Counted from the stretch's first letter, positions 1 to 33,031 are shown. The stretch is DNA of 64,000 bases from Rhipicephalus microplus (GCF_043290135.1 NC_134704.1:24678501-24742500); one strand, 5' to 3'. The notes: generated by a model not told the origin, from the letters alone. Made by a program: numbers and translations.

Positions 1-177
1 TACAACGCTCATAGCGTGCTCGCGGCCGTTTCGCTAACTCCACATATACAAAATTTGGTATCACGTGACGTGAATAGATGAAGGTAAATGACGCATTCAA
101 ACATGATAATCATGACACGGCACTCCATGTACGGTATCATTTACCTCCACCTCGTAACGTTGTGCTGATGATGAAGT

Positions 178-246
178 GACCCTTCTTATTCGTGCTTCGC
201 ATATCATCGATTCCCACTGTACGTAGGATCTGCCCATTTGTAGAGT
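178..246 (+). repeat. Dispersed repeat copy (pair with 58224-58310)
   Basis: The segment is alignable with 58224-58310: both run from a GTSACC start through GCTTCGCATA and TCGATTCCC to GGATCTGCC. It is an uncharacterised interspersed repeat, seen only by comparing the two copies. Bases 1-177 show nothing recognisable. Confidence 0.5.
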
Positions 247-273
247 TAAAAGCATCCAGGACTAGCAAACTAG

Positions 274-618
274 TACAAACATGGCCTGAATCCTAATATT
301 TCTTCCGCCTTGCATCTGCACCAACTGTGGGCCGTCAAGCGAGCCGAGGAAGCCGCCAAGGGCGCGAAAGCCATGACCGAAGCCTTGGCAGAATCCAAGC
401 CCATCCCACTGATTCGTATAGCCCTTGATAAAGTTATTTGATCTTCTGCTGGCCTTGAACGTTCCGAAGTTATTGCACACTATCGTCGCCCCTACTGTGG
501 TGCAAGCATAAAGGTTAACAAAATCACCAGGGCTTCCAACTGCACGCTCTCTTGCGCTGAGAAGGAACAAGCCTATTTAGAAAGCACAGTGGGACGACGG
601 GAGAGATTTAAGCATGTT
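274..618 (+). other. Open frame of 115 codons with one in-frame TGA, unrecognised
   Basis: The + frame starting after the TAG at 271-273 stays open to the TAA at 619-621 except for one TGA at 439-441. The first half is rich in Ala, Lys and Glu (for example KRAEEAAKGAKAMTEALAES). The second half carries three cysteines and an Asn-Cys-Thr glycosylation-type site. The opposite strand is open too (262-570, 102 codons). I do not recognise either protein. It could be a decayed exon, a transposon fragment or chance. It does not resemble the N-terminal part of an SLC22 transporter, so I do not attach it to the gene downstream. Confidence 0.25.
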
Positions 619-621
619 TAA

Positions 622-1418
622 TGTGCCTCACATTCTGATCTTGTGTTTGTTTTATTTTTGCATTGCTTTCTGCAGAGTTTTTGTTTCATTGTATCTATTG
701 TCACATCCTATATGATTAAAGTTAGTTGCGAGCCAACGCTTGTCCTGTTTTTTTCTACCACCCCTTATCATTTTGTGGTGTTGTACACATTAGGAACCAG
801 TAACAACTTACCCACCTCTACGCTTTGACGAGCTTTATAATCTCTACCATTCTGTCGATGTCTTAACGCAGCTGCTTCCGGGGCCATTCTGAAAAGCGAA
901 TGTTGTGAGGCCATGGCTGTGGGCTTAGTTGGCGCAGGAAGCAACGAAAGAGTTGCTGCAGTTGCTGGCAATGATAACTCGTCAATCGCATGAACATTCA
1001 GGGCACTATATCAATTGTGCACGAAGTTCGTGCTAATAACACCCTTGTTTTACTGAAGTTTCCTACATCCCTTTACCCAGTGCAGAGCAGTAGACTACGT
1101 ACTGCCGGTTGGCATCCCTGCCTATTGAGCATTTTTTTTCCTTGATTATCAAGGCATTCTATCAAAATGCATGTTGTCTTCTGAAATCGTTTAGTCCCCA
1201 TCCCTATGCGTAGTAAAATGCACGCAATATATACACGCTGGCAAAAATCTATTTTTCTAATAAAGAGTATCTTTCTCTCATCAGATTTCATGAGTGGAGG
1301 GGATTCAATATAGCTCTTCCTTTTTGATGGCAATTTGATTGTGTTTCTGCAAGGCCCAACAAATTTACTGTCCTTCCCTTTGCAATTTCATTCGACATCA
1401 AACGCTTTTGGTTTCCAG
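622..1418. other. Non-coding stretch upstream of the first transporter exon in the window
   Basis: No exon with SLC22 N-terminal features was found here. Because the exon at 1419 begins inside the protein, this stretch should be intron of the transporter gene. It ends in a pyrimidine-rich tract and TTTCCAG acceptor at 1413-1418. Confidence 0.5.
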
Positions 1419-21496
<20,078 letters not shown>

Positions 21497-21869
21497 CAGC
21501 ATTTCATCGTCATCATAGTTTATGTGTGCAAGATCCACCAGCCGAGCTGTCGACCATTGTACTTCGAATGAACTCATCTGGCTCCTCCACTCATCTGGCT
21601 AATACTGACGTGTACAATCTGTACATTAGTGTACACATTGACGTGTACAATCGACGTGTACAATTAGCATAGAATGCGACACTTGCGCTTACAATTGACT
21701 GACATGCATCGCAGTTTAATTCAAAACAACATTATCTCAGTGAACCGAGTGTTCTTAAGCGAATAAGAAGTCGGCGCCGTGAGAATGGAAACCAATCATT
21801 TGACCAAACGTAAAATGCATGAACTGCAGCTTGTTCCAAGTAACAGAAAAAAAAAACGTTATGGAGCAC

Positions 21870-22225
21870 GCGCCTTAATAGCTTAGTGGTTGAGGTGTTG
21901 CACTGCCAAGCTCGAAGACGCATGTTCAAGTGCCAGCTACGATGGCCGCGGTTCGATGGAGACGAAATGCGAAAGCACCATGTACTCAGACTAAGGTGCA
22001 TGTTAAAGAGATATAGATTGAAGGAATTAACTTTATTATTCAGAAAGTGGAGGGGAAATGGGGGAAACCAAGTTTGACGGGGGCTATGTTGAGTCCCAAG
22101 GGGCCGCAGCACTAGCAGACCAGTCCACCAGCTTGACCTGTATATTATAAAAGATAACCTTAAAAGTGCTGCCCCCCACGGCTACCCTCATAATTATAAC
22201 ATCGTTTTTGCGTGTTAAACCACGA
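21870..22225 (+). mobile_element. SINE interrupted by another retroelement 3' end
   Basis: The SINE head GCCTTAATAGCTTAGTGGTT and middle GGTTCGATGGAGACGAAATG with AAGGTGCATGTTAAAGA run to about 22015. A different sequence follows (22018-22140: CTTTATTATTCAGAAAG, GGGGAAATGGGGG, GGGGCCGCAGCACTAGCAGA), which read on the - strand ends like a polyadenylated element. SINE tail blocks resume at 22170-22225 (CTACCCTCATAATTATAACA). Confidence 0.6.
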
Positions 22226-22668
22226 CAGCTTTCGCTGGCTCGAGAATTCAGTGACACTTGTTTTCGCTTTTCTTTCAAACATATGCTCTCGAGCACACCC
22301 AGTTTTTAGAACATTAGAAAAATTCTTAAAAAGAAAAGTTTTTGCTGGTACAATATCGACCGTTCTCTAAGGGTTATATTGCATACATATAATATCGAAG
22401 CATCAGTTTCCGTATTCAAGATAAGCACCATTTGGGTGTCGCAATAATAAATGAAAATTGAGCAAGTTCATTGAAGGAGCAGACTTTTCTTGCGAGCAGC
22501 TGGGGTCATTGCGCCACCTGGCGGAACAGATTGAAGCCACACCTTTTCAGTAAGACGCCTCCGAGATTCTTTTCGGCAGTGCGGCGAAGCCCAAACTTAA
22601 CGCAGGGCACGCGAATGGCAGAATGCCGATGTGCGAGTGCAGCTACCAAACAATCAAGTCAAGGATTA

Positions 22669-22719
22669 ACGATTGATTGATATGTGGGGTGTAACGTCCC
22701 AAAATCACAATATGATTAA
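22669..22719 (-). mobile_element. 5'-truncated SINE with 14-bp target-site duplication
   Basis: Only about 50 bp of the SINE tail (TGATTGATATGTGGGGTGTA, CGTCCCAAAATCACAATATG) is present. It is bracketed by perfect CAAGTCAAGGATTA repeats at 22655-22668 and 22720-22733, so this is a real short insertion and not a decayed longer one. Confidence 0.9.
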
Positions 22720-24351
22720 CAAGTCAAGGATTAGAGTGACGTTCTTGTACACGTTACGTTGGGAGCACGGAGACTAATCACTGTGACCCCGAAACTCTCT
22801 AGTGACCTTCAGAATTCGGCCAACCCACCAATGCGCTTGATGTGTTGCAAGTTTCGCGTGTTTACATGTAGGAAACTTTGCCTTTAAAAAACGTCGTCTG
22901 TCTGATGCAGGCCAGGCCGCATAACAATTTATGGACCTGTCGTTTCATTCACAAAGGCCGTTTCATCTACACCTCCACTGAACAAAATAAGCTAAAGTTT
23001 CATACTTAAATTAAGTATAACTTTTTTTCCGTACCAGCTTTTATGATCGACAGATGCTTTGTTTTATTTTACCTGAGACAGTCTAATACTATCAGTGCTG
23101 TTTTAGATTACCTGGATATCTTCTGATAATTTTTCATTTTTGCGTAACTCATTTTCATAACTGTTCTTTTAGGTCAAATTTCAAGCAAAGGCACAAAATT
23201 GTCGATTACACCTTGATAACAAGAGAAATTGACATCACTCTCAATGCACAAACATATTTAGCCGTTCGAAATTTGCTTTCATACAGCCATTGTTATCGTA
23301 TGATATTCTACTTAAAAATGAGGATTCAGTTTGTATATGTAATCAATGAATACGTCAAAGTGCGACCCTGGTAACGCAAAACAGAATGTTGTACGTCAAA
23401 TGAAAGGTTTCAGTGTATCGCGTCTTAATCGACGCTACCACAGTTTTTGCAATTCTTACGTAGAATAAAGTGCAAAATGTGAATTCGCACCAGAACCTTC
23501 CCTTGCCTCAATTGCCCCTTTCGAATTTTCACCTACAAGGGTAATGTTTTTTGCGCAGTTCACTACTGACACGACGTTAGAATATGCAGCATCCAGCTAT
23601 CTTTCTTGGTCGCGTGTCACTTTGTTCACGCGTCAACTACTTCCCAGTATTGTCAAATTCATGAAATACATTTGCGGTGCAAAATGATGTGCTATTGGCG
23701 AACTGCATCCGTGTCGTTCACTCAATCGCGTTGTCCGGTTTATCCCTGATGACAGCATAAGCAATAAGGTAACATCCTTACACCACACTTGACCGCGTGA
23801 CTTACTTCAAGTTTCCTAAAGCAAAGTATTCTACCAAATTATGTGGACACGTGTTTTTGTCTAGAACGATGTCATTGATTACTGCGTGCCAATATGACTC
23901 ACTTGCGTAACGGATTGCCGAGGAATGTCTTCTTCCTCCTCTCAGCGTCTCAAGTTTGAATCACCCGTATCCAAACGGACGGCTTGTCGTAACGCCCCTA
24001 CATGACCACCCATTAGTTGGCGGATTGGTTGAGAGGTTTGCCGCTGGTCGGCATAGCGTGTCAATCTGGCCTGCTCATTATTTCTCCCGTAAGTCTATTT
24101 CACCGTTCATGCGCTTTCTGTGAGAGTGTCAGGCGTTCTAAACACTTTCTTTCTCATTTCGCCTCAACGCGAACGCTGAAAGCTACACAGTGGGTCATTG
24201 AAAGGCCGCATTAAGACTTGTGAAAACTTGTGGTGCACGAAAAAGACACGGACTGAGAAAGACGACGGGACGATGCACTAAGTTCCAGCAGAATCTTTTC
24301 CTGAAGTCACGTCCATGCGCCAGCGCGTATCACGACCTTGAACATTTTTTT

Positions 24352-24548
24352 TTTACTTGATAACGTTAAAGAGCTCGTTTCGCTGAGATTCCAGCGTCAG
24401 CGTCGTTGCTTGTGTGCGAAATATCACCTCGTGCGTGACAAAATTGAGCAACATGTATATAAAAAAATAAAGAATTCTGGGTACGAGTGGCGATTGAACC
24501 AATACATGTTGTTTGAGTGGCAAGCTGGTGCTCTACCACACAGCCACC

Positions 24549-24560
<12 letters not shown>
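24352..24560 (-). mobile_element. tRNA-derived repeat family 2, best copy
   Basis: The - strand head reads GAGGTGGCTGTGTGGTAGAG (A-box) and GTATTGGTTCAATCGCC (B-box); the tail contains AACGAGCTCTTTAACGTTA. Related copies lie at 1552-1680, 41255-41425 and probably 57690-57880. The head abuts the (CTAT)n array. Confidence 0.7.
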
Positions 24561-24643
<83 letters not shown>

Positions 24644-24653
24644 CTCTCTCTCT
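24549..24653. repeat. (CTAT)n microsatellite ending in (CT)n
   Basis: More than 22 CTAT units without interruption, then CTCTCTCTCTCT. Confidence 0.98.
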
Positions 24654-25510
24654 TTTTGGACATGGTAATAATTAGACTGCGTACGGAAACAGTACACGGT
24701 CCCGCACATAGTTGCACTGTTGATGTTCTGTGCTTGCGAATACAGTGAAAGTAACTTCCCCTGCTTGCATATTTTACAAACACACGCGTCCTGTATGCAT
24801 GCTTCCTAATACAACGTAAGTATTGCAACAATAATGCATGGTACAAGCGTACATTGCCATCGGGTGTCATAACATGTGAATATCATAATAACTTCATGGG
24901 TTAAAGACGCTCAACCACTAAAAAAAGCACACACGTTACTGCGCCTATTCTCTTAAGGCCACGTAGTGGATGCATAGCATGTTCAAAAAGATTTGGTGTA
25001 TTAAGTATATGTGATATGCACTAGGGACAGAATATCACTATCGCGGTCCGCCCTTATCGAAGCTTAAGGTTTTCCTCCCCCCCCCCACCCCCTGTTTTTT
25101 TGAAAGCATGGTTCCCTTTCAGTGTGATCCCAAGCGCGGTGGTACAATATTACAATTAAGTTACAGCACTGCAGAGCGCAGCCAGCGTCTCCTCTATTTT
25201 ATCAATGACAGCCAGATGCGCCCGATCCAGCCGCTCGCCACATTCTCCCCTAGCCCTTTCCTGCTCTCGCCCCACGCCTAGCCTTCGTGAGTGCTTTGCG
25301 GTAATGGGGGAGAGAGCCCATTATGTAGTGCCTCACGACGGAAATCATATGAAGTAATTTTTTGTTCAGTTGCATATAGATCCGTGGGGCGGCATATTAC
25401 ATTTCTCGTGTTCATAATGTTGGCTGTCACGCTGGCTCTGTAAAAGATACGATGTTCTGAGATAGCGTGTCATCGTTCGCGGCGCTATGTGGGCAACCAA
25501 TGGGGAAGCG

Positions 25511-26050
25511 TTACTGCAACGCAACTGCATGTGCGGACTTTGAGATCGCTCTGATGCAGCGGTGACATTGCTTCAAGCCACAAAGGAGTCCGAAGGAATA
25601 AATCTGACAGGCGTATGATATTGGAGTGGGAAACACGTCTGTCGCATCTCCGTGTAAAGCTCCCGAAAGAACGTGTGAATGCATCACGGCCACTCGCTGA
25701 ATTAAGGCGGACCGACGGCTACCGTTGAGTAACACGCGTTTGCGCTGGCATTGAAAAAAAAAACAGAGGTGGCGTTGGCGCAGCGCAGGCATGTCGCGGC
25801 ACGCCGTGGAGGCCCCGGTAACTATGCAACGCCTGATGCAACGCTTATGGCATATCGTCTGTCGAGAGAAGAGGTGTTGACTTTGAACCATTAGAGGTCC
25901 GTATATCATATGGTTCGCCATAATGATTGAGTTATGTTCGCGGAAGCCTGGACAACCAATAGGCAACGTTTCCTGGCCACTTTCGAAAAGTGTGGTGGGG
26001 CCCCTTTGAGCAACATCATCTACATCACAACAGTGTAACTTGCAGTCCAC
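25511..26050 (-). other. Unrecognised 179-codon open frame, intergenic
   Basis: A continuous - strand frame from an ATG at 26050 to a stop at 25511. The translation is rich in Cys (13) and His, has no signal peptide, no repeated cysteine spacing and no recognisable motif. It lies between the two genes with no splice-site context examined that would join it to either. It may be non-coding or part of an unknown repeat. Confidence 0.2.
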
Positions 26051-26208
26051 CGAACCACTTTCGTTCTTGGGTTAAAGTACTCATTGCGAGAGCTTTTAAT
26101 ATCATTTATCTTTCCTATTTGTACATGCTTACCATACCTTTATTTCACCGTCTTCTTAACTTGGATATGGCTTTCCTTCTTATGCATGGTCATTATCTCG
26201 AAAAGGGA

Positions 26209-26322
26209 CTGATTGATATGTGGAGTTTAATGTCCCGAAACCACCATACGATTATGAGAGACGCCTTAGTCGAGGGTTCCGGAAATTTCGACTACCTGGG
26301 GTTATTTATTGTGCACCCAAAC
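26209..26322 (-). mobile_element. 5'-truncated SINE with 12-bp target-site duplication (one mismatch)
   Basis: TGATTGATATGTGGAGTTTA, ATGTCCCGAAACCACCATA, then TTCGACTACCTGGGGTT match the SINE tail. Flanks CTCGAAAAGGGA (26197-26208) and CTCGGAAAGGGA (26323-26334) are a probable target-site duplication. Confidence 0.85.
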
Positions 26323-27382
26323 CTCGGAAAGGGATGTTTAGTAGAAGTACATTTGAACTTGGAGTAAAGTACATGAGGACTACACAATAGAGGCCAAGAT
26401 TTATGACAGATACCTCATCTTAGCTGGGTGTCACTCATACTTGGAGAATAGTAGGCACTCATTACCGTTTGAACAAGAGACTTTCAATATGTAACGGAAA
26501 GGCCTCGTATTAAATGTGAAATCGATAGAAAGGCACAATACAAGGAACGCGCGTGTATTAGGTCTCCTTCAAGCTTCGTAGCTTCGTATCTCAAGCTTCC
26601 TAGCTTCGTATCTCAGCTTCGTATACGCCACAACGAAAAAAAAGAAAGCGTAATGAATTCTTATCCTTCAAAAACCACCCTTCGAGTTACACGTCTTCTC
26701 TGCCACTCCCCGCAGGCATCGAGTGGTCGGCTTTCCTTTCACTTCCACACTGGGCTTCGATTGCCTGGGACTAATGGTCTTGAACTAACGAACTCCTCGA
26801 ACTAGACACGACTGTGGTACTCCTTCCGCTGCATGGTCATTAAGACTGAAGAAGCGCTGTACAGGGCGGCCGCCACTTGTTTCGAAAACTTTCATTCATA
26901 CAATATTTCAGAAACCGAGACGTATACGAACCTCTCCCACGCACGCTTCACTGCGGCGCTGCGTAATTTAAGCGTATCCTCGCGGACTACCATTAATACT
27001 GGCGCCGGAGCAAAGCGTCGGCCTTGCGAGAAACCTCGCCTTACAAGGCTTCCCTGAGTATACGCGAGTCTGCGATCGTTCGCCGAAGTAAACAGCGGTC
27101 AGGCCTATAATAGTGGGGTGTATCGCCTATCGCGCCGCTAAATATTTCATTATACAATACGCCGGGAGTCGGCAAGATGCTCGGTTCGACACGGTCCTTT
27201 CAAGCTTGCATCGCGGCAGCCAATCGCACAACGAGGCAACAATTATTGATGCAAATACGAATGCCCTTATCTCGGTTTGTGGTAAGGTGTTCGGGCCGCA
27301 CTTTAATTCCCTATTTGAGGCGGGCGTTGAGGACGTTTGGAAGGCATAGTGCTCCTCAACCTTGCTGTCCGATGCCCACACC

Positions 27383-27440
27383 ATGAACACATTCACGTTA
27401 CTTCTACTGCTAATCATAAAGGCGCCGGGGGGGCTCGAAG
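27383..27440 (+). CDS. Receptor exon 1 candidate: start codon and signal peptide
   Basis: ATG at 27383 opens MNTFTLLLLLIIKAPGGLE plus one base before a GTAACA donor at 27441. A short polar start, ten hydrophobic residues and small residues near a possible cleavage site make a good signal peptide. The leftover G joins the two bases at 33881-33882 to make Asp. No other phase-1 exon with a signal peptide was noticed in between. The 6.4-kb intron and the lack of conservation keep this a candidate. Confidence 0.55.
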
Positions 27441-30400
27441 GTAACACGTATTTTTGTGTCATTATCATTACGCACATTCAAGCCGCGCATTGTCGCACTT
27501 ACGTGAGAGGGTATTCATTTCCTCCTTTTCATTGGCCACTGTACAACCAATTTTCAAGAGTGCCAAACCAAAATTGCAACTATATACGCGGAGACATCAT
27601 GCGCACGCGCAACAAACTCAAGCAAGTACTTACTCTTGTGCAACTCCGTAAAAGTGTACCTTTCATGCACCTGCGACAATGCACTTAAAGAACTCGCAGT
27701 TGGTTTAAATAATGCGGAGCCCTTCAATGCCATGCGCCTCAATCATGTTGCGGTTTTGTTACTTAAAAAACCGAAAAATGAAGATTGTTGATTCTTCATT
27801 GTATCTTCCTTGCACAGTGGAAAAAAAAAATGTTCAGGACACGGTTCATCTCTGATGAATTACAGACCTGCGGTTACCAACGTGACATCATTTTTTTTCT
27901 TTCTCCTTTTGTTTATAGTATTACACGTTTGCTATGAGTTTTCCTCGTGGTAGAGCATAATCTCGCTGAAAATACGGCAGCTGCAGGTAACGTTAGCTCT
28001 GACGTAAGTGTTCAAGTCTGGGTTGCGCCGATATGACACGCACTGTAGACGCTGGAGAGGAAAGTACGAGCAACGCTCGGACCTAAACGTTCGCGTTTTT
28101 ATTCCAGGGTATACTGCACATCCGGATTTTGTACAGCTCTGACACCTTTTCTTTTCGTCCACAGTTGTTCGCGGAGGGAAGACTGCGCAAAACTGTGCTT
28201 TTCCGGCTAGCCTGGTCAAAGATGTTACCCTGACCATACTGCAAGCTTCGAACGTGGTGCTCTACGTCGACCAAGAGGCTCGTAAGACGTTCTTTTGAAG
28301 CGTGAAGCACGTTTGAGCTGAACTTCGCCCACATAGCATCCTGGGTCTTCTTATCTACTTTCTCTTATAAATGTGTTTAAAGGGGCCGTTGCCGCAGAAG
28401 TGTTTCGAGCCCGTCAAGAAGGAGCGGTGTCACTACTGAGGTCTGTCACGCACTTTAAGCTCTTTCTGTCTTCTCTCGTCCCAACGAGCACGCTGCGAGC
28501 AAAGACGGGGGCAGTGGCACGGGGAAAAGAACATTAACGAGAGCTAGCAGACAATGATGCCGAGGGAAGTATAGGGGATGTTGTTAGTCTCTTCCATTGC
28601 CTGTCGACGTCACGTATCACGTAATTTTTATGCAAGAGCTGACAGCTGATCAATAATCCTTCGAATAATACCTCAAATCATCAAGTCTCCCAAAACGAGA
28701 CCCTCGCTATATGAATGAAAAAAATATGTTGAAATTTAAAGGGCTCGTTTTCCTTTGTTAGACGCAGTATTACATTTGTTAGGCAAAATGAATGTGTTCC
28801 GCACTCGCCGTCATGGCTACATTGGCGGCGCTGACTGATGCTTCCACGTTTGGGTGGACATATATACGACACATTCATACGCCATAAAGTGCACGAAGAA
28901 ATGACCGTTGCCGTAGCTCAGTGGTAGAGCATCGGACTCGTTATTCGAAGGTGGTGCACGTTCAGTGCCTGCCAGCGACGAGTTATCTTTTCGTCCACTC
29001 TTCATTCTTCACATTTGCATCACAACTACTTTAAACGACATCCCCTATACCTTCCTTGGCATCGTTGTCTGTTCTCGTCATTATTGTGTCTAACAAAGCA
29101 AAACAATCCCTCCTATATAAACTCATTCATAACTCAGATGTAGTATGACAGGACGATCACATGCAAGTTACTGCAGGCAATCCAAGTCACAGCAAAAAGC
29201 GTACAGGGTGTGCGTTTATTTGCGTACGGGGCACGGCGAGTACAATTTACGTTCCCAGGCACCAATTCGCGCAATTACGCCACAAAAATGCGCTGCAAAT
29301 ATTCAGATAACACGCGCACAGAGTGACAACATTCCGACCGGTGTCACACGACGACGATGATGATGATTGGCTCAAGGAGAATCACATTAAGCACAACGCA
29401 GACAAGGACCCTTCTACATGCAAGATATCAAGTTACCCTCATCTTGCGCGAGACGATTGCACTTTATAAACCGAACATTTCGGGGAGTACAACCTACTGT
29501 TTAGTTTTTTATGCACTTCCAAAATTTTCTGAACTATTCTGTCTCTTTCACAACCATGTTTATAATTTTGTATTTTTTTAAGATGCGAAAATGAGATCAC
29601 ATAAAAATTAAGTGAACGCCCATGCGTAGCACTTGTAAAAATAAAAAGGAGAGAGGAAAATGTATGGATGTCTGTGAAACATTTTACATTTTGCGAAGCT
29701 GAAGATATTCAAGTACCATGAATTGCAAGCATACGAGTGAAGACCTTCCGCGACATAATTACATGTCGCTAAGAAATCACAATATCAATACATGGTGAGT
29801 CACCATCCGTAACTGACATTCCTCTACAGTAACTTTCCTTGCATATTCTCGGTGAAAGAACACGTTTTTTTTTTCTCATGCCAATGCAGAGAAAGTAATT
29901 ACTATTCTTAAGCGCACAGGACAATTCCTAACGCACCAGAAACAGCGTTCCAGATATCAAGCTCACACCATTCCAGCAAACAAGCTTAAAAAGCACAGAC
30001 CACGCACTCATTTAAAGAATTCGTGACCCTCGATAGGCGGCCCTGCATCAGAGCTAGGAGAATACAGTACGCTGATATGTCCCACTCGTTGGAAGCATCA
30101 CAACGTCTTTACCTTCCGATAAGAATGCTCGCTTTTCCTCTAATTGCGGATGGTGATAAGTGGTAGCACTTTGCGGCTGTACGATAAGCGGCCGTACGAT
30201 GGCACTTTACGTAAACATCTCAACTTTATTCTATCCGAGAAATGAACGTTATCAGAGTCTCATCATTCTATATGCGCGAACCATAAGTAGTGCATCAAAT
30301 CAAACAGTAAGGTCCGCTCGTATATAGGTTATAAGAGAGAAAGATAAGTGAAAAAAGGATCGGATCTGAAAGGTGGTTAGATTGCTGGCTCACACTGTGC

Positions 30401-31667
30401 GCAATACAAGAGCAGAAAGAGAGAGAGTGAAGGGAGAAAGTGAACGGGAGAGAGAGGGCCCTACTTCCAAGATTGTTCGCATAAAGATATGTTCTGGAGT
30501 GTAATAATCGGTTTAGACGATTAGACGATCACTCTACGAAAGACAGCAACAAAACACCTAAACAAAAAACAACACAAAATAATGTGCATGTTGTCCTATT
30601 CCAAGAGCCACTCTTTGTTTCGAACTTTTTTTTGCAACCTAACCATACGTCACAACAAGCATAAATGGCGTAGTAGTGTTTTGGAACGGTTGATTGAACA
30701 ATTTCCATGGCAACCGCGTATATTCCTCACTTTGAATAGCTGTGTTAACGGGAGTGATTGCGCCTTCTGGCACGTTTCAGAAATACGAAATGATCTTCTT
30801 TAGTCAGCACATCAACCAATCAACTGATCTTTGCTGAATGATTCAAGAAGCCCGAGCGGAATACGTATTTGAGTCAACATTCTGTGACTGATTCATACGT
30901 CAGCGTTCCGTCTATAACCGCGTCAGGATACAGTGGAAGTAAAAATACGAACAATGATATTACATAACAGATTTCGTCGTTAGACTGCGATCAAAAAAAC
31001 TGCTTTGTCCACTGAACCAGTTTAATAATCAATGAGAAGTTGGCGTTGCATATGTGCACCAATATCGCATTATATTACACCATTAATTTTAACAAATAAC
31101 AAGGTGAGACTCGAGAACCTTCGGACGAAGTTCGAGCTTAAATTTCATTTAGGCACGCTTTCGCGTGAGCTAAGCAACTTTCAGACGTTCTATAGAATAT
31201 TACGATCTTAGTATGTCTCACTACATCACTACAATTACTCTATGTGCTTGCGTGTCAATCCCTCAATTTTCCCTTGAAACCATTTTCGAGTAACTGAAGC
31301 TCTCTCGATCGTAAGCTTGCCGTTTCTGATATCAAAATTTCATGCTTTGCGGAGATCACTTCTCCTTTCACGCAGCCACCTTTGCATTGTTGCCTGGACA
31401 CGAACACACGACCGTTCTCGTTGCATGTATAACATTTGAAGAGCTGCAAGTGCGTACCTCCTTTCTCTCTCTCTCTCTCTTCTTAATTCCCACTCCGATT
31501 CCCAGAGTGGAGTAGCAAACCAGGCGCTCGCCTGGTTAAGCTCCTTCCCTTTTCTCTTCTTGCTTTCTCTCTCGTTCTCTGTCTGAAGTGTTGCGCTGCT
31601 AAGTGCGTGTATACAGCTCCAAATGCTGGCATGGTAGAAGGAAAAAGCTAGCTGGGAGGCCTGCGCA

Positions 31668-31706
<39 letters not shown>

Positions 31707-31791
31707 GAAAAGAAACAAATCAGGAGAGAAATAGAATAAAGAGATAACGAAAGAAAATAATGAGGAAAAGGAAACAAAAATTAAAATAAAA

Positions 31792-31831
<40 letters not shown>

Positions 31832-31832
31832 G

Positions 31833-31906
<74 letters not shown>

Positions 31907-33031
31907 GTAGCAGGTCACGTAGCACAAGCTCCGCTTGTCCTGCTTTGCCGATATCAGAAGGGCTCTTTACGTATTTATTTTGCTTTTTCTTTCAATACTC
32001 TCACTTTTTCACGCTTCGGCCGCAATCTCCAACTGCACACTTCATCGCGCGCACCTTACAGGTATCCCCAATATCCTTTTAAATAAGCACACCTTTCGCG
32101 CTTGCTGCGACTACAGGATATTGACGATGGCCCTGACAGCTTGACAAAGTAATCTTACTTCCAGAGCTCCTTCAGACAGCTTTGTCTGCCACTCGAGATA
32201 GCGTCCTCACTTATTCATGTCACGGACCAGGCACGTTATCCCATTCGACTCGCGATTCTGAAGCACCCTTCCTCATTTCACGTCAGCGCGGGAGAGATAA
32301 TGGAGAATTCATTATTCACTTCTCTATCAACGTCATTCCTTCATTCCCGTTGGGTATTTTAAGAATATCCTTTAAAGCATCAATATATCTTTCTGGGCCT
32401 GAACACGTAGAAGATAGGAGTTCAATTTCATAGTCGAGTGAATACTTCAACCCCCGTCAACAACAGCGTACGGTTTCTTTATCACTATTATCACTTTCTG
32501 TTTATCGATAGATAGACGAAAAGGAAATGAGCGTGTTAACACGGAATTTGTGTAATTACGCGACAGCTACGCTTGCTTGTTTATTCAGAGGTACAGTGCA
32601 GTCTTAATGCGGATGAGAGAAATGCTGCTCAAGAAAAACCTAGTGAGGCGATCCCTTCTCGCTGAGAGTATACCTATGGCCGAGGAAAGCCTGTCCCCTT
32701 TTGGCGGAACCGCCCGTTATTAAACCGGATAGGCCGTGTTATCTAGCAGCGCTTATCCTACGGCAATGCTCGCTATATTGTTTGCCAACAGATGACACCA
32801 AAAGGTGACGTGCTTTCCTTAACTGCTCGTTGATAGTGCTGTACGCCGCCACCGCAGAGCGCAGGCCACGTGCTCGTGTGTTCCCTTCCATAAAGGGCGA
32901 CAGCAGTGTCCACAGAAAGAGATATGTCCGCTTTGCTGCCCTACACTAGGGAACGGGTGCAGGAGACTGAAAAGAAAGAATGAGAGATGAAAAGGGTGAG
33001 AATAAACACCAACCGCACTCTTTATACACAC

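Larger units (their letters stand above)
21497..27382. other. 3' UTR and intergenic region between the two genes
   Basis: The transporter 3' UTR starts at 21497 and its end is not certain; an AATAAA at 22446-22451 is a candidate signal. The region holds SINE copies (21870-22225, 22669-22719, 26209-26322), a second-family SINE plus (CTAT)n array (24352-24653), short tandem repeats (21608-21668, 26570-26626) and an unrecognised 179-codon - strand frame (25511-26050). The stretches 22735-24350 and 26640-27380 show nothing else. The receptor promoter should lie just left of 27383, but no core element can be fixed by eye. Confidence 0.6.

Noticed and set aside
28908..28980. Functional tRNA-Thr gene
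   Set aside because: B-box and acceptor region are mutated and a SINE tail follows directly.
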